Assembly: GCA_036278735.1 (NCBI GenBank)
Contig: DASUKM010000001.1
Coordinates: 1-64,000 of the forward strand
DNA length: 64,000 bases
DNA from: DASUKM01 sp036278735
Lineage (GTDB): Bacteria > Acidobacteriota > Vicinamibacteria > Vicinamibacterales > 2-12-FULL-66-21
Direction of reading: 5' to 3'
Part shown: positions 32,127 through 41,800 of the stretch, one piece after another
Layout of the letters: every line of letters begins with the position of its first letter
How positions within the stretch are numbered: position 1 is the stretch's first letter
The notes under the pieces: model-generated
Database searches by the model: none
What the model saw: the letters and a program-made list of their open reading frames with translations, nothing else
Told to the model about the DNA's origin: nothing
Translations under genes and position numbers: made by a program

Positions 32127-34850
32127 TTAAAACATCCAGCGGAAGCCGAACGTGACCTGTCTCGCATCCTGGACGCCGGTCGGCGCCTGGAAGGCGATGT
32201 CGCCGCTGGTCGGGTACCGACTCTCGCGATCGGTAATCCCCGAAGCATTCGGCAGGTTGATGACGTCGGCGTAGACGCTGAAGCGGTTCCCCTGCACCTG
32301 GACGAACTTCTCGACGCGGATGTCGAGATAGTTCGTGAAGTCGTTCTTCTCGGTGCCGCGCGGCTCGAGGAAAATGGTCCGCCTGGACGAACTTCCGACG
32401 TCCAGCTGAGACCCGGGGAACTGCTCGGTGGCGGTGTACGGATACCCGCTCAGCCCCTTGTAGTTCGCCCCGAGCATGACGTCGATCACCGGGACGCGGT
32501 AGGTGACATACGCCTTGATTTCGTGCCGGCGCGAGTTGGACAGCTCGCCGATCGCATTGAGCAGGCCGGTGTTCGGTGAGGTCCATCCCCCGCTGCCGCC
32601 CGCGAAGTACGTGTAATACCCGCTGTTGTCGACGTTCCCTTCCGACTTCGAGAGCACGTACGATAACTGGAACCCGACGCGCCCCTTCAGGGAGTTCGTC
32701 AACACGAGCATCAACCCTTTGTACTTCCGCTGAGGGTCTATCGTGCCTATGACCGAGCCGTCGGGCATCAGGTACTGGAACCCGTCGATGTTCAGGATGT
32801 TGAAGCTGTTGTTGGACGCATCCTGATTCACCCAGTCGTACGCGGTGATTGGCTGTCCTGTCAGGCCATTCGTCAGCGTCGTCGGACTCCACAAGGCGTC
32901 GCGGATGACGCTGTTCGAGAAGCCGCCCGCGTTGCGCCAGATGCCGGTCGCCGTGAACCGTATGCCCCGCGCGAGCTGCTGCTCGTACGAGACGTTGAAC
33001 TCGTCCGTGTACGGATGGCCGATGTCGCTGTCGATCGCGTACGTCTGCCCAGGGATGATGACGTCCGGCGGTCCGTTGACGTTCAGGTCGGCATCGACCG
33101 GTGTGTACGTGTAGTCGCCGATGCCGGGCGTCGCCGACAGGAAGAAGCCAGCCGACGCGCCTTCGTAGTAGCGCCCCCAGAACGCCTTGAGCGCCGCGGT
33201 GTCGCTGGAGGTCAGGTTGTACGAAACGCCGATCCGCGGACCCCAGGCGTTGTGCGGCGTGTACACGGTCTTTTTCAGCACCGGGCTGATGCCGCGGATG
33301 TGATCCATCCGGAGGCCCGCGTTGATCGTGGCGCGGCCGGCGGACCACTCGTCCTGTGCGTAGACCGACGTGCGGTGGTTGTCCCCCTGGACGTCGTAGC
33401 TGTAGCTCACCCTGTAGTACGGCACGCCGCCGTACTCGTAGAGATAGAACCCGGCGGGTCCATAGGGCTGCGCGCGGTCGCGCACGTGGCTGCGCTCGAT
33501 CTCGGCGCCGAACTTGAACGTGTGGCTGCCGAACTTGTCGGCGTACTTGGTCAGCGACGCCTGCACCTGGTTGCGATTCCGGTCGGCGTAGTACTGGCCC
33601 CCGCCGCCGCCGCAGCAGTAGGTGTTGGTTGCCCCGTCATAGGTGAAGGGGGAAGGATCGACCGGATCGAGATAGTAGTACCCGGTGTACCCGGTCAACT
33701 TCGCCTCCAGCAGTGCGCTGGATCCGAAGATGTGGTGCCACTGTGCGTTCCACACCCACTCCGGCGCATCCTCGGTCACGGTCTGCTGGTCGGTCGTCTG
33801 AGAAGACGCCCAGTCGCCGCCGCGCCCGTTGACGTTGTACTGGTCGTACTGCATCCCGAGGATGAACGAATCGGTCGCCGTGGGCTGCAGGTTGAACTTC
33901 GTGTTGATGCGCGGGCTGACTTCCGACCGGTTCGCCACGGGACCAGTGGGATCGCTCAGGGCCGAGTAGCGCTGAATGCTGGCGAAGAAGAACGCCCGGT
34001 CCTGCTTGAGAGGACCGCCCATCTGCACCGTGTAGTCCTTCAGCGACTTGAGGACGGCCGACGATCCGAGGTCCGCGTTCGCCGCCAGCTCTGCGGCGGT
34101 CACGTTGTTCGACGAGAGCCCTTTGCTCGTGTCGCGCAGCGAGAACAGTCCCGAGAACCGGTTGCTGCCCGACTTCGTGATGGTGTTGACGATCGCCCCC
34201 GTGAACCCGCCGTACTCCGCCGGCGCGCCGAGGCCGCCGATCTGGATGTCCTGGATCAGGTCCTGGTTGAAGAACGTCCAGGCGGAGCCCCCTTCGGGGT
34301 CGCGCGTGTCGACGCCGTCGAGCAGCAGCGCGTTCCCGTAATCTCCCTGTCCGCCAAAGGCCGACCCGTCGTCGATGCCTGGCGCCGCGTTCAGCAGGTC
34401 GCTCGCCGTCGAGTCGAACAGCGGCGTCATCTGAAGCATGTTGTTCGAGACCGTCGTGGACGTCGACGCGCTCTTGACGTCCACGGTGGAGGCCTCTCCG
34501 GTCACCTGCACCGTGTCGGACAGCCCCTGGATCTGCAGGGTCACGTCGACCGTGGCGGTCGAGTTCAGCGCCACCGTGACGTCCTTCTGCTGAGCCGCGA
34601 AGCCCTGCAGGTCGGTCTTCAGCGTATACGCCCCGGGCTGGATCGCGACGAACCGATACTGCCCTTTGGCGTCCGTCACGGCGGTCTGGGCTCCCTGCGG
34701 GCCGGACAGCGTGACGGTGACTCCGGGGAGCACGGCCCCTTGGGGGTCGGTGACGGTCCCCGCGACCGTGCCCGTGAGCGTCTGCCCATGAGCCACGCCG
34801 CCAAGTCCCACCACGAGCAGGACGGCGGCGAGTCGTGCAATCCACTTCAT
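32127..34850 (-). CDS. Oar-like TonB-dependent receptor with carboxypeptidase-regulatory domain
   Basis: 907-residue outer-membrane protein. A signal peptide (MKWIARLAAVLLVVGLGGVAHG) is followed by a CarboxypepD_reg-like beta sandwich (about 27-110: GTVAGTVTDPQGAVLPGVTV), a plug domain (about 120-240, with YGNALLLDGVDTRDPEGGSAW and the GGFTGAIVNTITKSGSN signature) and a 22-strand type barrel ending in an aromatic residue (FGFRWMF). ATG 34850 is chosen over the GTG 9 bp upstream because AGGAGG lies 8 bp before it. It is second gene after a small membrane protein (12-bp gap). Ligand unknown; large oligosaccharides or peptides are typical guesses for this acidobacterial family. Confidence 0.9.
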   Translation of the reverse strand: MKWIARLAAVLLVVGLGGVAHGQTLTGTVAGTVTDPQGAVLPGVTVTLSGPQGAQTAVTDAKGQYRFVAIQPGAYTLKTDLQGFAAQQKDVTVALNSTATVDVTLQIQGLSDTVQVTGEASTVDVKSASTSTTVSNNMLQMTPLFDSTASDLLNAAPGIDDGSAFGGQGDYGNALLLDGVDTRDPEGGSAWTFFNQDLIQDIQIGGLGAPAEYGGFTGAIVNTITKSGSNRFSGLFSLRDTSKGLSSNNVTAAELAANADLGSSAVLKSLKDYTVQMGGPLKQDRAFFFASIQRYSALSDPTGPVANRSEVSPRINTKFNLQPTATDSFILGMQYDQYNVNGRGGDWASSQTTDQQTVTEDAPEWVWNAQWHHIFGSSALLEAKLTGYTGYYYLDPVDPSPFTYDGATNTYCCGGGGGQYYADRNRNQVQASLTKYADKFGSHTFKFGAEIERSHVRDRAQPYGPAGFYLYEYGGVPYYRVSYSYDVQGDNHRTSVYAQDEWSAGRATINAGLRMDHIRGISPVLKKTVYTPHNAWGPRIGVSYNLTSSDTAALKAFWGRYYEGASAGFFLSATPGIGDYTYTPVDADLNVNGPPDVIIPGQTYAIDSDIGHPYTDEFNVSYEQQLARGIRFTATGIWRNAGGFSNSVIRDALWSPTTLTNGLTGQPITAYDWVNQDASNNSFNILNIDGFQYLMPDGSVIGTIDPQRKYKGLMLVLTNSLKGRVGFQLSYVLSKSEGNVDNSGYYTYFAGGSGGWTSPNTGLLNAIGELSNSRRHEIKAYVTYRVPVIDVMLGANYKGLSGYPYTATEQFPGSQLDVGSSSRRTIFLEPRGTEKNDFTNYLDIRVEKFVQVQGNRFSVYADVINLPNASGITDRESRYPTSGDIAFQAPTGVQDARQVTFGFRWMF

Positions 34851-34862
34851 CGTGACCACCTC

Positions 34863-35204
34863 CTACTTCGTCCCCGGCGACTTGATCCGGTCGTGCTGCG
34901 TCGAGTAAATGGCGTAGCCGGTGCCGATCGCCATCACCGCCAGTGCCGCGATCCCGACCGGACTCCTGAAGAATCCGGTCGATTGCTTCGACTGATCGAC
35001 CTGCGTCGTCTTCGCCGCCGGCGTGTGCAGCGGCGTGCGCGCCGCCTCGCGCGCCACGACCTGCCGCAGCGAGACCTGCGGCGCCTTGGGCGCGGTCGGC
35101 TTCGTGCCGCTCGCCGCCACCGGAATAGGAACGAGTGCCACCGCCACGGCGAGCAGCACCGTGCGGCCGACCAGCCCGCGCCAACGAGTCAACCTCACTG
35201 TCAC
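34863..35204 (-). CDS. Small two-helix envelope protein preceding TonB receptor
   Basis: 113 residues. The N-terminus has a signal-like helix (GRTVLLAVAVALVPIPVAASG), then a 45-residue polar stretch with TPAAKTTQVDQSKQSTG, then a C-terminal membrane helix (SPVGIAALAVMAIGTGYAIY) and a basic end. It resembles a periplasmic/inner-membrane tether; I do not recognise the family. GTG 35204 is preferred because GAGAGGAG lies 8 bp upstream; the open frame extends 47 codons further without initiation signals. It is 12 bp upstream of the TonB receptor and should be co-transcribed, so a role in receptor energisation or assembly is a reasonable but untested inference. Confidence 0.7.
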   Translation of the reverse strand: MTVRLTRWRGLVGRTVLLAVAVALVPIPVAASGTKPTAPKAPQVSLRQVVAREAARTPLHTPAAKTTQVDQSKQSTGFFRSPVGIAALAVMAIGTGYAIYSTQHDRIKSPGTK

Positions 35205-35446
35205 AGGTACACTCCTCTCTCGGATGCCCATGCGTCTCATGCGCCTCGGCAGGCGCGCCTGCCAGCGTACCGCCCGCATGCACACGGCAATCCAGCGGGG
35301 AGTATATCCAAAACGGCACGGCGGAGCCCGACTTTTCGATCGCACGCGATCCGAGCCGCGCGGTGCATCCAGCCGGTTGAAGGGTGGATGTCGATTTCTT
35401 GGATCCGCGTGCCCAAAATCGGGAAGACGGCGCGTGCGCGTATTGC

Positions 35447-35452
35447 TACAAT
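35447..35452 (+). promoter_or_regulatory. -10-like hexamer, predicted leaderless fdhE
   Basis: TACAAT ends 6 bp before GTG 35459, the same hexamer and distance as at nifS. The -35 position (AAGACG, 35424-35429) is weak. Confidence 0.5.
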
Positions 35453-35458
35453 CCGCCC

Positions 35459-36313
35459 GTGACCGAACGCCGTGCCGCCCCAGCCCGCGCCGAGCCCTTG
35501 GAGATTCAGGAACTCCGGCGGCTCCGCGCAGATCAGCCCGACCTCGAGTCGGCGGTCGACCTGCAGATCGAGCTGCTGCAGGCCCAGCGCCGCGTTCAGT
35601 CGCGAGTGCCTCTGCCGCTCATCGATCTCGATGCGGCCGCCCTCGACGGAGCGCTCGCCGGCGGCAAGCCCATTCTGCAGTTCGAACAGATCCCGATCGA
35701 CTGGAGCGACGTGCGCTTGATGATTCGATCGACGGCCCAGGCGCTGCGCACCCACGATTCGATCGAGGCGGAAGACTACCGGCGGGTCGAAACGCTGGCG
35801 CGCGATGCCGAGCGGCTGCCCGGCGCGCTGAAGCATTGGTACGAGCGCGCTCGTCCCGGCAGCGTCGGCGGCGGTGAAGTCGATGCGCTCGTGGCCGGAC
35901 TCGAGCCGCTGCTGCTGATGGCCATGCGCCCGTTTCTCTCGCGCTGCGCGGATGCCGTGATGGCGCGCACGGTGTTTGCGGGATGGACGCGGGGGACGTG
36001 TCCGCTCTGTGGAGGCGAGCCGGACCTTTCCGTGATCACGCCCGCCGCCGAGCGGCTGCTCATCTGTTCGCGGTGTGTCGCCCGCTGGCGGTTCGACCAG
36101 CTCGCCTGTCCGTTCTGCGGCAACGCGGACCGGGCGCGCATCACGTCCTTCGCGACCCGCAACGGCTGGTACCGCCTGAACGCCTGCGACGTCTGCCAGC
36201 GCTACATCAAGGCGTTCGACGCGCGCCACGCCACACGCCCGGTCCTGCCGAGCGTCGACACGATTGCGACGCTGCCGCTCGACGCGGCAGCCGTCCAGCG
36301 CGGTTACAAGTAG
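35459..36313 (+). CDS. fdhE: Formate dehydrogenase accessory protein FdhE-like
   Basis: 284-residue cytoplasmic protein with the FdhE double rubredoxin-like zinc/iron knuckles: CPLCGGEP, CSRC, CPFCGN and CDVCQRY, all four C-x2-C pairs preserved. FdhE binds formate dehydrogenase and is needed for its activity in E. coli. GTG 35459 starts MTERRAAPARAEPLE and is 6 bp downstream of a TACAAT -10 box. The frame is open further upstream without support. No formate dehydrogenase gene is present nearby. It ends one base from the convergent carboxypeptidase stop. Confidence 0.88.
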   Translation: MTERRAAPARAEPLEIQELRRLRADQPDLESAVDLQIELLQAQRRVQSRVPLPLIDLDAAALDGALAGGKPILQFEQIPIDWSDVRLMIRSTAQALRTHDSIEAEDYRRVETLARDAERLPGALKHWYERARPGSVGGGEVDALVAGLEPLLLMAMRPFLSRCADAVMARTVFAGWTRGTCPLCGGEPDLSVITPAAERLLICSRCVARWRFDQLACPFCGNADRARITSFATRNGWYRLNACDVCQRYIKAFDARHATRPVLPSVDTIATLPLDAAAVQRGYK

Positions 36314-36314
36314 C

Positions 36315-37379
36315 CTATTTGCTTTCCTGGCGGCTGACGACGTCGAAGCCCTTGTCGGCGAGCCAGTTGAACAGGTGGCGCGTTTCCCAGAAGCGCCCCA
36401 TGTTCGAGCGCGCCCCGAGCACGACGACGGCGACGGGATTGCCCTGCGGCAGACGCAGGAGGGTCGCCAGGCAGTAGCCGGCCTTGCTGATGAACCCCGT
36501 CTTCCCGCCCATCACGTCGACGTCGCCGGCGAGCAGCAGATGGTTCGTGCTGTGGATCGGAATCGTGCGGCGCGTGGTCGTGACGGTGTAGGTCGGGGTC
36601 CGCATGATCGACGAGATGCGCTCGTCGCTGGCGGCAAACGTGATCAGCCGCGACAGGTCGTAGGCCGACGAGACGTTGTCGGGATTGAGACCGGAGGGGT
36701 CGGCGAAGCTCGTGCTGTCGAGGCCGAGCTCAAGGGCCTTTTCGTTCATCCGCTCGACGAACGGGGCCGTGCCGCCATGGGAGGAGCGCGCGAGCGCGCG
36801 CGCCGCCGCATTGTCGGACGCGATGAGCAGCAGGTGCAGCAATTCGCCGGCGGTCAGCTCGTCGCGGGCTCGCAGGTGCGTCGTGGAGGCGGCGTAGACG
36901 TCGCTGCGCTGAACGGTGATGTCCTGGTTCAGATCGGGATTGTCCTCCAGGAAGACGAGCGCCGTCATCACCTTGGTGATGCTGGCGATGGAGCGCTTGT
37001 CCTGAGAATTCTCCTCGTAGAGGACCTGGCCGGTGGCCGGATTGAACACGATGGCCGCGGCCGCCCGGACGTCCGGCACCAGGATGCCGTTGGCGTCGAG
37101 CTTGTAGTGCGGCGTCATCGCCTCCCGCAGCGCACTCAGGCGGGCGCGCTCGCGGGCGCGCGTGACGGCGCGCGCTCTGGCGAGCCGGGCCCGGCGAGCC
37201 GTCGAGGCGCGCGAGGAATACGCCGACTTGTGCGTGGCGGTCGAATGATGCCCGGCGGCCGTGCGCGATCTCGTCGAGTGCTGGGTGGCGGCGGTGGCGG
37301 GAGCCGCGGGAAGACCGACGCCGAGGCCCATGACGAGCACGGCAAGACGAACCGCCAGCCGGGGACGAATCAGACGCAC
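36315..37379 (-). CDS. D-alanyl-D-alanine carboxypeptidase (S11 family)
   Basis: 354-residue exported penicillin-binding protein that trims peptidoglycan stem peptides. A signal peptide (LAVRLAVLVMGLGVGLPAAPATAA) precedes a basic Ser/Ala/Arg-rich linker (about 32-90), unusual for this family. The catalytic domain has SITK (S-x-x-K, about 132), SDN (about 186) and KTG (about 291), all intact. There is no C-terminal amphipathic anchor as in DacA; the protein stops shortly after the catalytic domain. GTG 37379 is chosen because GGAGG lies 4 bp upstream. A good promoter with repeated GCAAC/GTTGC motifs precedes it. Confidence 0.9.
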   Translation of the reverse strand: MRLIRPRLAVRLAVLVMGLGVGLPAAPATAATQHSTRSRTAAGHHSTATHKSAYSSRASTARRARLARARAVTRARERARLSALREAMTPHYKLDANGILVPDVRAAAAIVFNPATGQVLYEENSQDKRSIASITKVMTALVFLEDNPDLNQDITVQRSDVYAASTTHLRARDELTAGELLHLLLIASDNAAARALARSSHGGTAPFVERMNEKALELGLDSTSFADPSGLNPDNVSSAYDLSRLITFAASDERISSIMRTPTYTVTTTRRTIPIHSTNHLLLAGDVDVMGGKTGFISKAGYCLATLLRLPQGNPVAVVVLGARSNMGRFWETRHLFNWLADKGFDVVSRQESK

Positions 37380-37448
37380 GAAGCCTCCGTTCACGACCAA
37401 ACGGCTGGCTGGGAGCAACCGGTTGGATGCAGTGGGGGGAACGGACGA

Positions 37449-37487
37449 AGTGTAGCAGCAACTTGTTGCGTTGGCAATACTTGTTGC
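37449..37487 (-). promoter_or_regulatory. Promoter with candidate operator for the carboxypeptidase gene
   Basis: Minus strand TTGCCA (37477-37472), 17-bp spacer, TACACT (37454-37449). Two inverted repeats, GCAAC-TT-GTTGC (37458-37469) and GCAA-TACTTG-TTGC (37474-37487), lie 18 bp apart: one in the spacer, one over the -35. The shared CTTGTTGC half-sites are at 37462-37469 and 37480-37487. Confidence 0.6.
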
Positions 37488-37636
37488 AGCTCTGGCGACG
37501 CGCAGCGGTAGAAATCGGCCAGCGTCCACGCGAGCGCAACCATACAAGACGAGTGCCAGCGCGGCCATATTCGTCCGCCGCCCTCGCCGCGAGTTGTGAT
37601 AGCGTCAGCCACCACGTCAGCAGGCGACGCGAACCG

Positions 37637-38185
37637 ATGGACGATTTCCGTCAGGCACACAATTTCCGTCACCAGGAAGAGTACGCGGCGCTGCGCGCGA
37701 CCATCCGTGAGCGCGGGACCGTCCGGATGATCCTGCTGCCCGTCACGGTCGCCCTCTGGGCCGCCGTGGCGGTCGCGACGACCGCCGCGATCGCCTTTCC
37801 GATTGCGGCGCTGGTGCCCCTGATGGTGCTCGCCGCCGGCTTCGAGGCGGTCTACGCACTCCATGTGAACGTCGAGCGCATCGGGCGGTACCTGCAGACC
37901 TTCCACGAACCGGACGGCGGCTGGGAACACGTCGCGATGGCCTTCGGGCAGCGGTTCCCCGGGCGAGGCGAGGATGCCCTGTTTTCCACGGTGTTTCTCA
38001 TCGCCATCGCGCTCAACTACCTGCCGATTGCCATCGGCGGCACGACCCCGGAACTCGTGGCCGGCGGCGTGCTGCACCTGCTGCTGGCCATCCATATCGG
38101 CACCGCGCGGCGGCGGGCCGCGCAGCAGCGGCGCGCCGACCTCGAACGCTTCCAGACGCTGAAAGACGCGAACCCCGTCCCCTGA
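37637..38185 (+). CDS. Four-helix membrane protein, function unknown
   Basis: 182 residues with a polar 27-residue N-terminus rich in His/Gln/Arg, two adjacent hydrophobic helices (about 33-72), a central amphipathic region (NVERIGRYLQTFHEPDGGWEHVAMAFG) and two more helices (about 117-155), then a basic C-terminus. I do not recognise a family. ATG 37637 gives MDDFRQAHNFRHQEEYAAL; a TGATAG -10-like element lies about 30 bp upstream. It stands alone between the carboxypeptidase gene and a small putative lipoprotein. Confidence 0.75.
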   Translation: MDDFRQAHNFRHQEEYAALRATIRERGTVRMILLPVTVALWAAVAVATTAAIAFPIAALVPLMVLAAGFEAVYALHVNVERIGRYLQTFHEPDGGWEHVAMAFGQRFPGRGEDALFSTVFLIAIALNYLPIAIGGTTPELVAGGVLHLLLAIHIGTARRRAAQQRRADLERFQTLKDANPVP

Positions 38186-38364
38186 TCCAAACGCTTGGTG
38201 TGCGGGATTCAACGTCGGGCCCCGCGCGGCGCGGGACGTCCGGCACACGCGATCCCCACGGGCGCGAACGCGCCGGAAATGCGGGGCGGCGCGCCGTCTC
38301 TTACCGATTTGGTGGGTCGATTCGCCGGTACGATGTTTGCTCAGAGCGACGCCGGGGAGTTGTC

Positions 38365-38574
38365 ATGATGAGCCTTGTTCGACTGCTTGGCTTCACGACA
38401 CTGGCGTGTGGCTGCGTCACCGGCCGGTATCGGGAAATCGCGACCAATCGCGAAGTCACCTACGTGGAAGAAAAAGGTAGCGGTTGTATGCACCAATCGC
38501 ATCGCCGCAACCACACGCTCGCCCCGGCCCGGTTTGGTCCGGTCGTGGCGATGCCGACCGCCAAAGCGTCGTAA
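38365..38574 (+). CDS. Short putative lipoprotein
   Basis: 69 residues: MMSLVRLLGFTTLACGC gives a short signal with a lipobox-like LAC, followed by TGRYREIATNREVTYVEEKG and a His/Arg-rich tail. GGGGAG lies 5 bp before the double ATG. No family is recognised, and the signal is short, so a spurious reading frame is possible. Confidence 0.4.
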   Translation: MMSLVRLLGFTTLACGCVTGRYREIATNREVTYVEEKGSGCMHQSHRRNHTLAPARFGPVVAMPTAKAS

Positions 38575-38734
38575 AGACGCCCCCTCCCGCGTGCCGCCGG
38601 CCGCCCGCGCCGGCGCGGTTTCCTATTTCATGGCCTTCGTGATCGACCTTCCCCGCCCGGTCACTGCCAGGCCCTAAGAGCTGCCCCCCAAAACGGACGC
38701 GCGGGCGCGCCGCAATCGACGCGCTCCGCCGTCC

Positions 38735-38806
38735 CGAACTCCGAACCCTGAACCAACCTCGAACCCTGAACCCGGCACCCGACCCGGAACCCGGAACCCC
38801 GGGGTT
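38735..38806. repeat. Heptamer array, GAACCCN family
   Basis: Ten or so imperfect units (GAACCCT, GAACCCG, GGAACCC) run up to the stop of the large TonB receptor, ending in a perfect 14-bp palindrome GAACCCCGGGGTTC (38794-38807) that contains part of the stop codon. The reverse complement unit (GGGTTCC) forms the first part of the array at 52513. The adjacent 38575-38734 has GC-rich sequence and no gene that I can support. Confidence 0.78.
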
Positions 38807-41800
38807 CTAGAACCGGACATGCACCCCGAGCTGCAGCTGCCAGCGCGAACGCAGGTCGTCGAGCAGGAAGGGCTGGAAGTTCGGCGACACGATCGTGCTG
38901 ATGTTGTAGCCGGTCAGCGGCGACGTGGCCGTGACGCTGGACGGGATCACCGCCGGCTGTTCGAGCTGCCCGAACGACACGTACTTCACGAGCCCCTTGT
39001 TCCGGTCGAACAGGTTGATCAGGTTGAACGCGTCGAGCGTCACCTCGGTCTGGTACTTCTTGATCGGCAACTGAATCGCGAACCGCCCGTCGAGGCTGTT
39101 CGTCCAGGGCGCGCGGCACGCATTGCGCGGGATGATCTGTCCGACGTACTTCGACAGACAGCTGTCGGTCCTCTTCAGGAAATCGACGTAGTCCTGATAC
39201 GTCCCTCCCACGAAGTCGATCGGGTCGGTGGCGGTCGGGATGTACTCGAGGTCGTTGAACCCGCGATTGTCGCCGTTCACGTCGCGGAAATACGTGAGCG
39301 TGTACGGGCGGCCGGTCCGGCCCGAGTAGACCAGCGAGACGACGGGCTTGACGCGGCGCGCGAACGGGACGTCGTAGCTGCCGGTCAGCGTGATGCGCTG
39401 CCCCGGATCGAAGTCCGAGGTCGAGAGCGGCGGGTTGTTCGGATCGCCCGGCACGTACACGTTGCCCCAGTTCGAGGCCGCCTGGTCGGAGGTGCCGTCC
39501 ATGATGCTCTTCGCCCGGCCATACGAATACGCGGCCTGCAGGAAGAGGCCCTTCTGGAACGTGCGGCGGGCCTGGTAGGTCAGGTCCCAGGTGTAGCCCT
39601 GGTTCGTGTTCTGCAACAGGATCACGTCGCTCAGGCTCGGGACCTTGCGGGCGAAGAACGGCCGCCCGCCCACGCCCGTGACCCCCGGAACCTGCACGTA
39701 ATTGAGGTTCTGATACTTGATGTCCTCGAGCGTGTTGGACCAGACGAAGTCCGCCGAGCCGACGAAGCCGTACGGCAGCGTGTGATCGAAGCCGATGTTG
39801 CCGCGCAGCACCGTCGGGTACTTGAAGTCCGGATCGATGACGTCGATCTCGTTGGTGAACGACCCGGCCGAGGCTCCCGTCACCGTCGTCGGCTGGTTGA
39901 CCGGGTCGGCGACGAAGGGGATCGCGTTCTTCGAGTTGAAGCTGGCGCCGATGCGGGTGAAGTCGATCCCGGTGTTGCCGAACTGGTTGGAGATCCAGAC
40001 GTACGCCGGCCGGCCGGTGAAGATGCCCACGCCGCCGCGGATCTGGCGGGTGCCGTTGCCGGAAAGATCGTAGTTGACGCCGACGCGCGGCGACCATTCG
40101 ACGCCGTTCGGCACCACGTCGGTCGCGTAGCCGAAGTTCTGCACGGCGATCGGGTTGGCGTCCGGCTTCGTCGGGTAGCGGGGCGCGTCGACGCGCAGCC
40201 CGTACGTGATCGTCAACGGCGAGCGGGCGCGCCAGGTGTCGCCGGCGTAGAAGCCCCACTGGCGGACGGAGAACTGCGCGCGCTGGTGCGGATCGCTCGT
40301 CGCCGAGAAGCTGTGGTCGTACTGCTGCGCCACGCCGGCTTCGAAATTCGCCAGGCTCGAGAAGTTGTAGGTCCCGTAGAAGTCGCGGATGAACAGGTTG
40401 CTCAACTTCAGGAACTCGTTGTGCGTGCCGATCGTGATCGTGTGGTTCCCTTTGAGCAGCGTGTACGCGTCGTTCAGCTCCGTGATGTCCTGGTTGATGG
40501 CGTTCTGTCCCGAGAACTGCTCCGTCCCGGACACGGCCGTGACCCCCGCGGCAAGCGTGACGGTGATCTGCGGGAACGGCGCGTTGCCGACCGGGCTCTC
40601 GCGATGGTCGCGCACCCGCGTGTACGTGAGGCGGAACTCGTTGACCCCCTTGCCGAACTGCGAGTTCAACTGGCCCACCGTCGAATTCGTCTTGCTGACG
40701 TAGCGGTAGAACGCGTCGGGCGTCCGGAACGTCGTCGCCGACAAGCTGCCGTTGATGTCGTTGAGCGCGTCGATGTCGTTGTTCCGGATCGTGAGCTGGT
40801 TGCCCTTGGCGACGTTGAAATCGCCGCGGACGAAGTACTTGTTGCTGTTGGTCGCCTTCGGGAATTCCGCGCCGGGGTCGTCGCCGGGCGTGTAGTGGTA
40901 AAGGTTCTCGAGGTCACTGATGTAGCGGTTGAAGAGATCCGGCTGGAGGAACTGCGTGCCCGTCCCGCTGACCGAGAATCCTGTCGGCCGCGCTTTCCGC
41001 GCCCACTCGGCGTTGCCGTAGAAGAACGCTTCGTTCTTGACGATCGGGCCGCCGATGCCGAAGCCCCCCTGCTTGTCCCTGAGCGTCGAGATCTTGGTGT
41101 TCGTGACCCCCTTGCCGACCCAGTCCTGGTTGCGCGCCTGGTAGAAGCCGGTGCCGTGCAGGTCGTTGCTGCCGCTCTTGGTGATCACGTTGATGCCGCC
41201 GCCGGTGAACCCCCCCTGCCGCACGTCGTAGGGAGAGACGACGAGCTGGACTTCCTGGACCGCGTCGAAGCTGATCGGCTGCGTCTCCGCCGTGCCCCCC
41301 GGCACCCCCGCGGAGCTGCCGAGGCCGAAAAGATCGTTGTTCACGGCGCCGTCGATCTGCAGCGAGTTGTAGCGATAGCTGTTGCCGGCGACGGTAATGA
41401 TGGTGGAGGTGTCGGCGCCCGAACCGCCGCCGAGCGTGTTGAACAGCGGATTGATGCGCACGATGTCCGCGAGGCTGCGGTTGATCGTCGGCAGCGCGTC
41501 CTTCACCTGCCCGGAGATGTTGTCTTCGGTGCCGGCGTGCGACAGATCGATGAGCGGACTCTGGGCGGTCACCTGGACGGTCTCGGACACGGAGGCGAGC
41601 TGCAGCTTGAAGTCCGCCGTGCGGGTGCCCCCAAGCTGAACGTCCACGTTGTCCTGATGGTCCTCCTTGAAGCCGCTCATCGTGACGGCAATGCGGTACG
41701 GCCCGACGCGGACGTTGAGGATCGTGTACCGGCCGTCAGGGCCGGTGACCGCCTCGTAGCTCGTGCCGGTCGGCGTGTGGACCGCTGTCACCGTGGCGCC

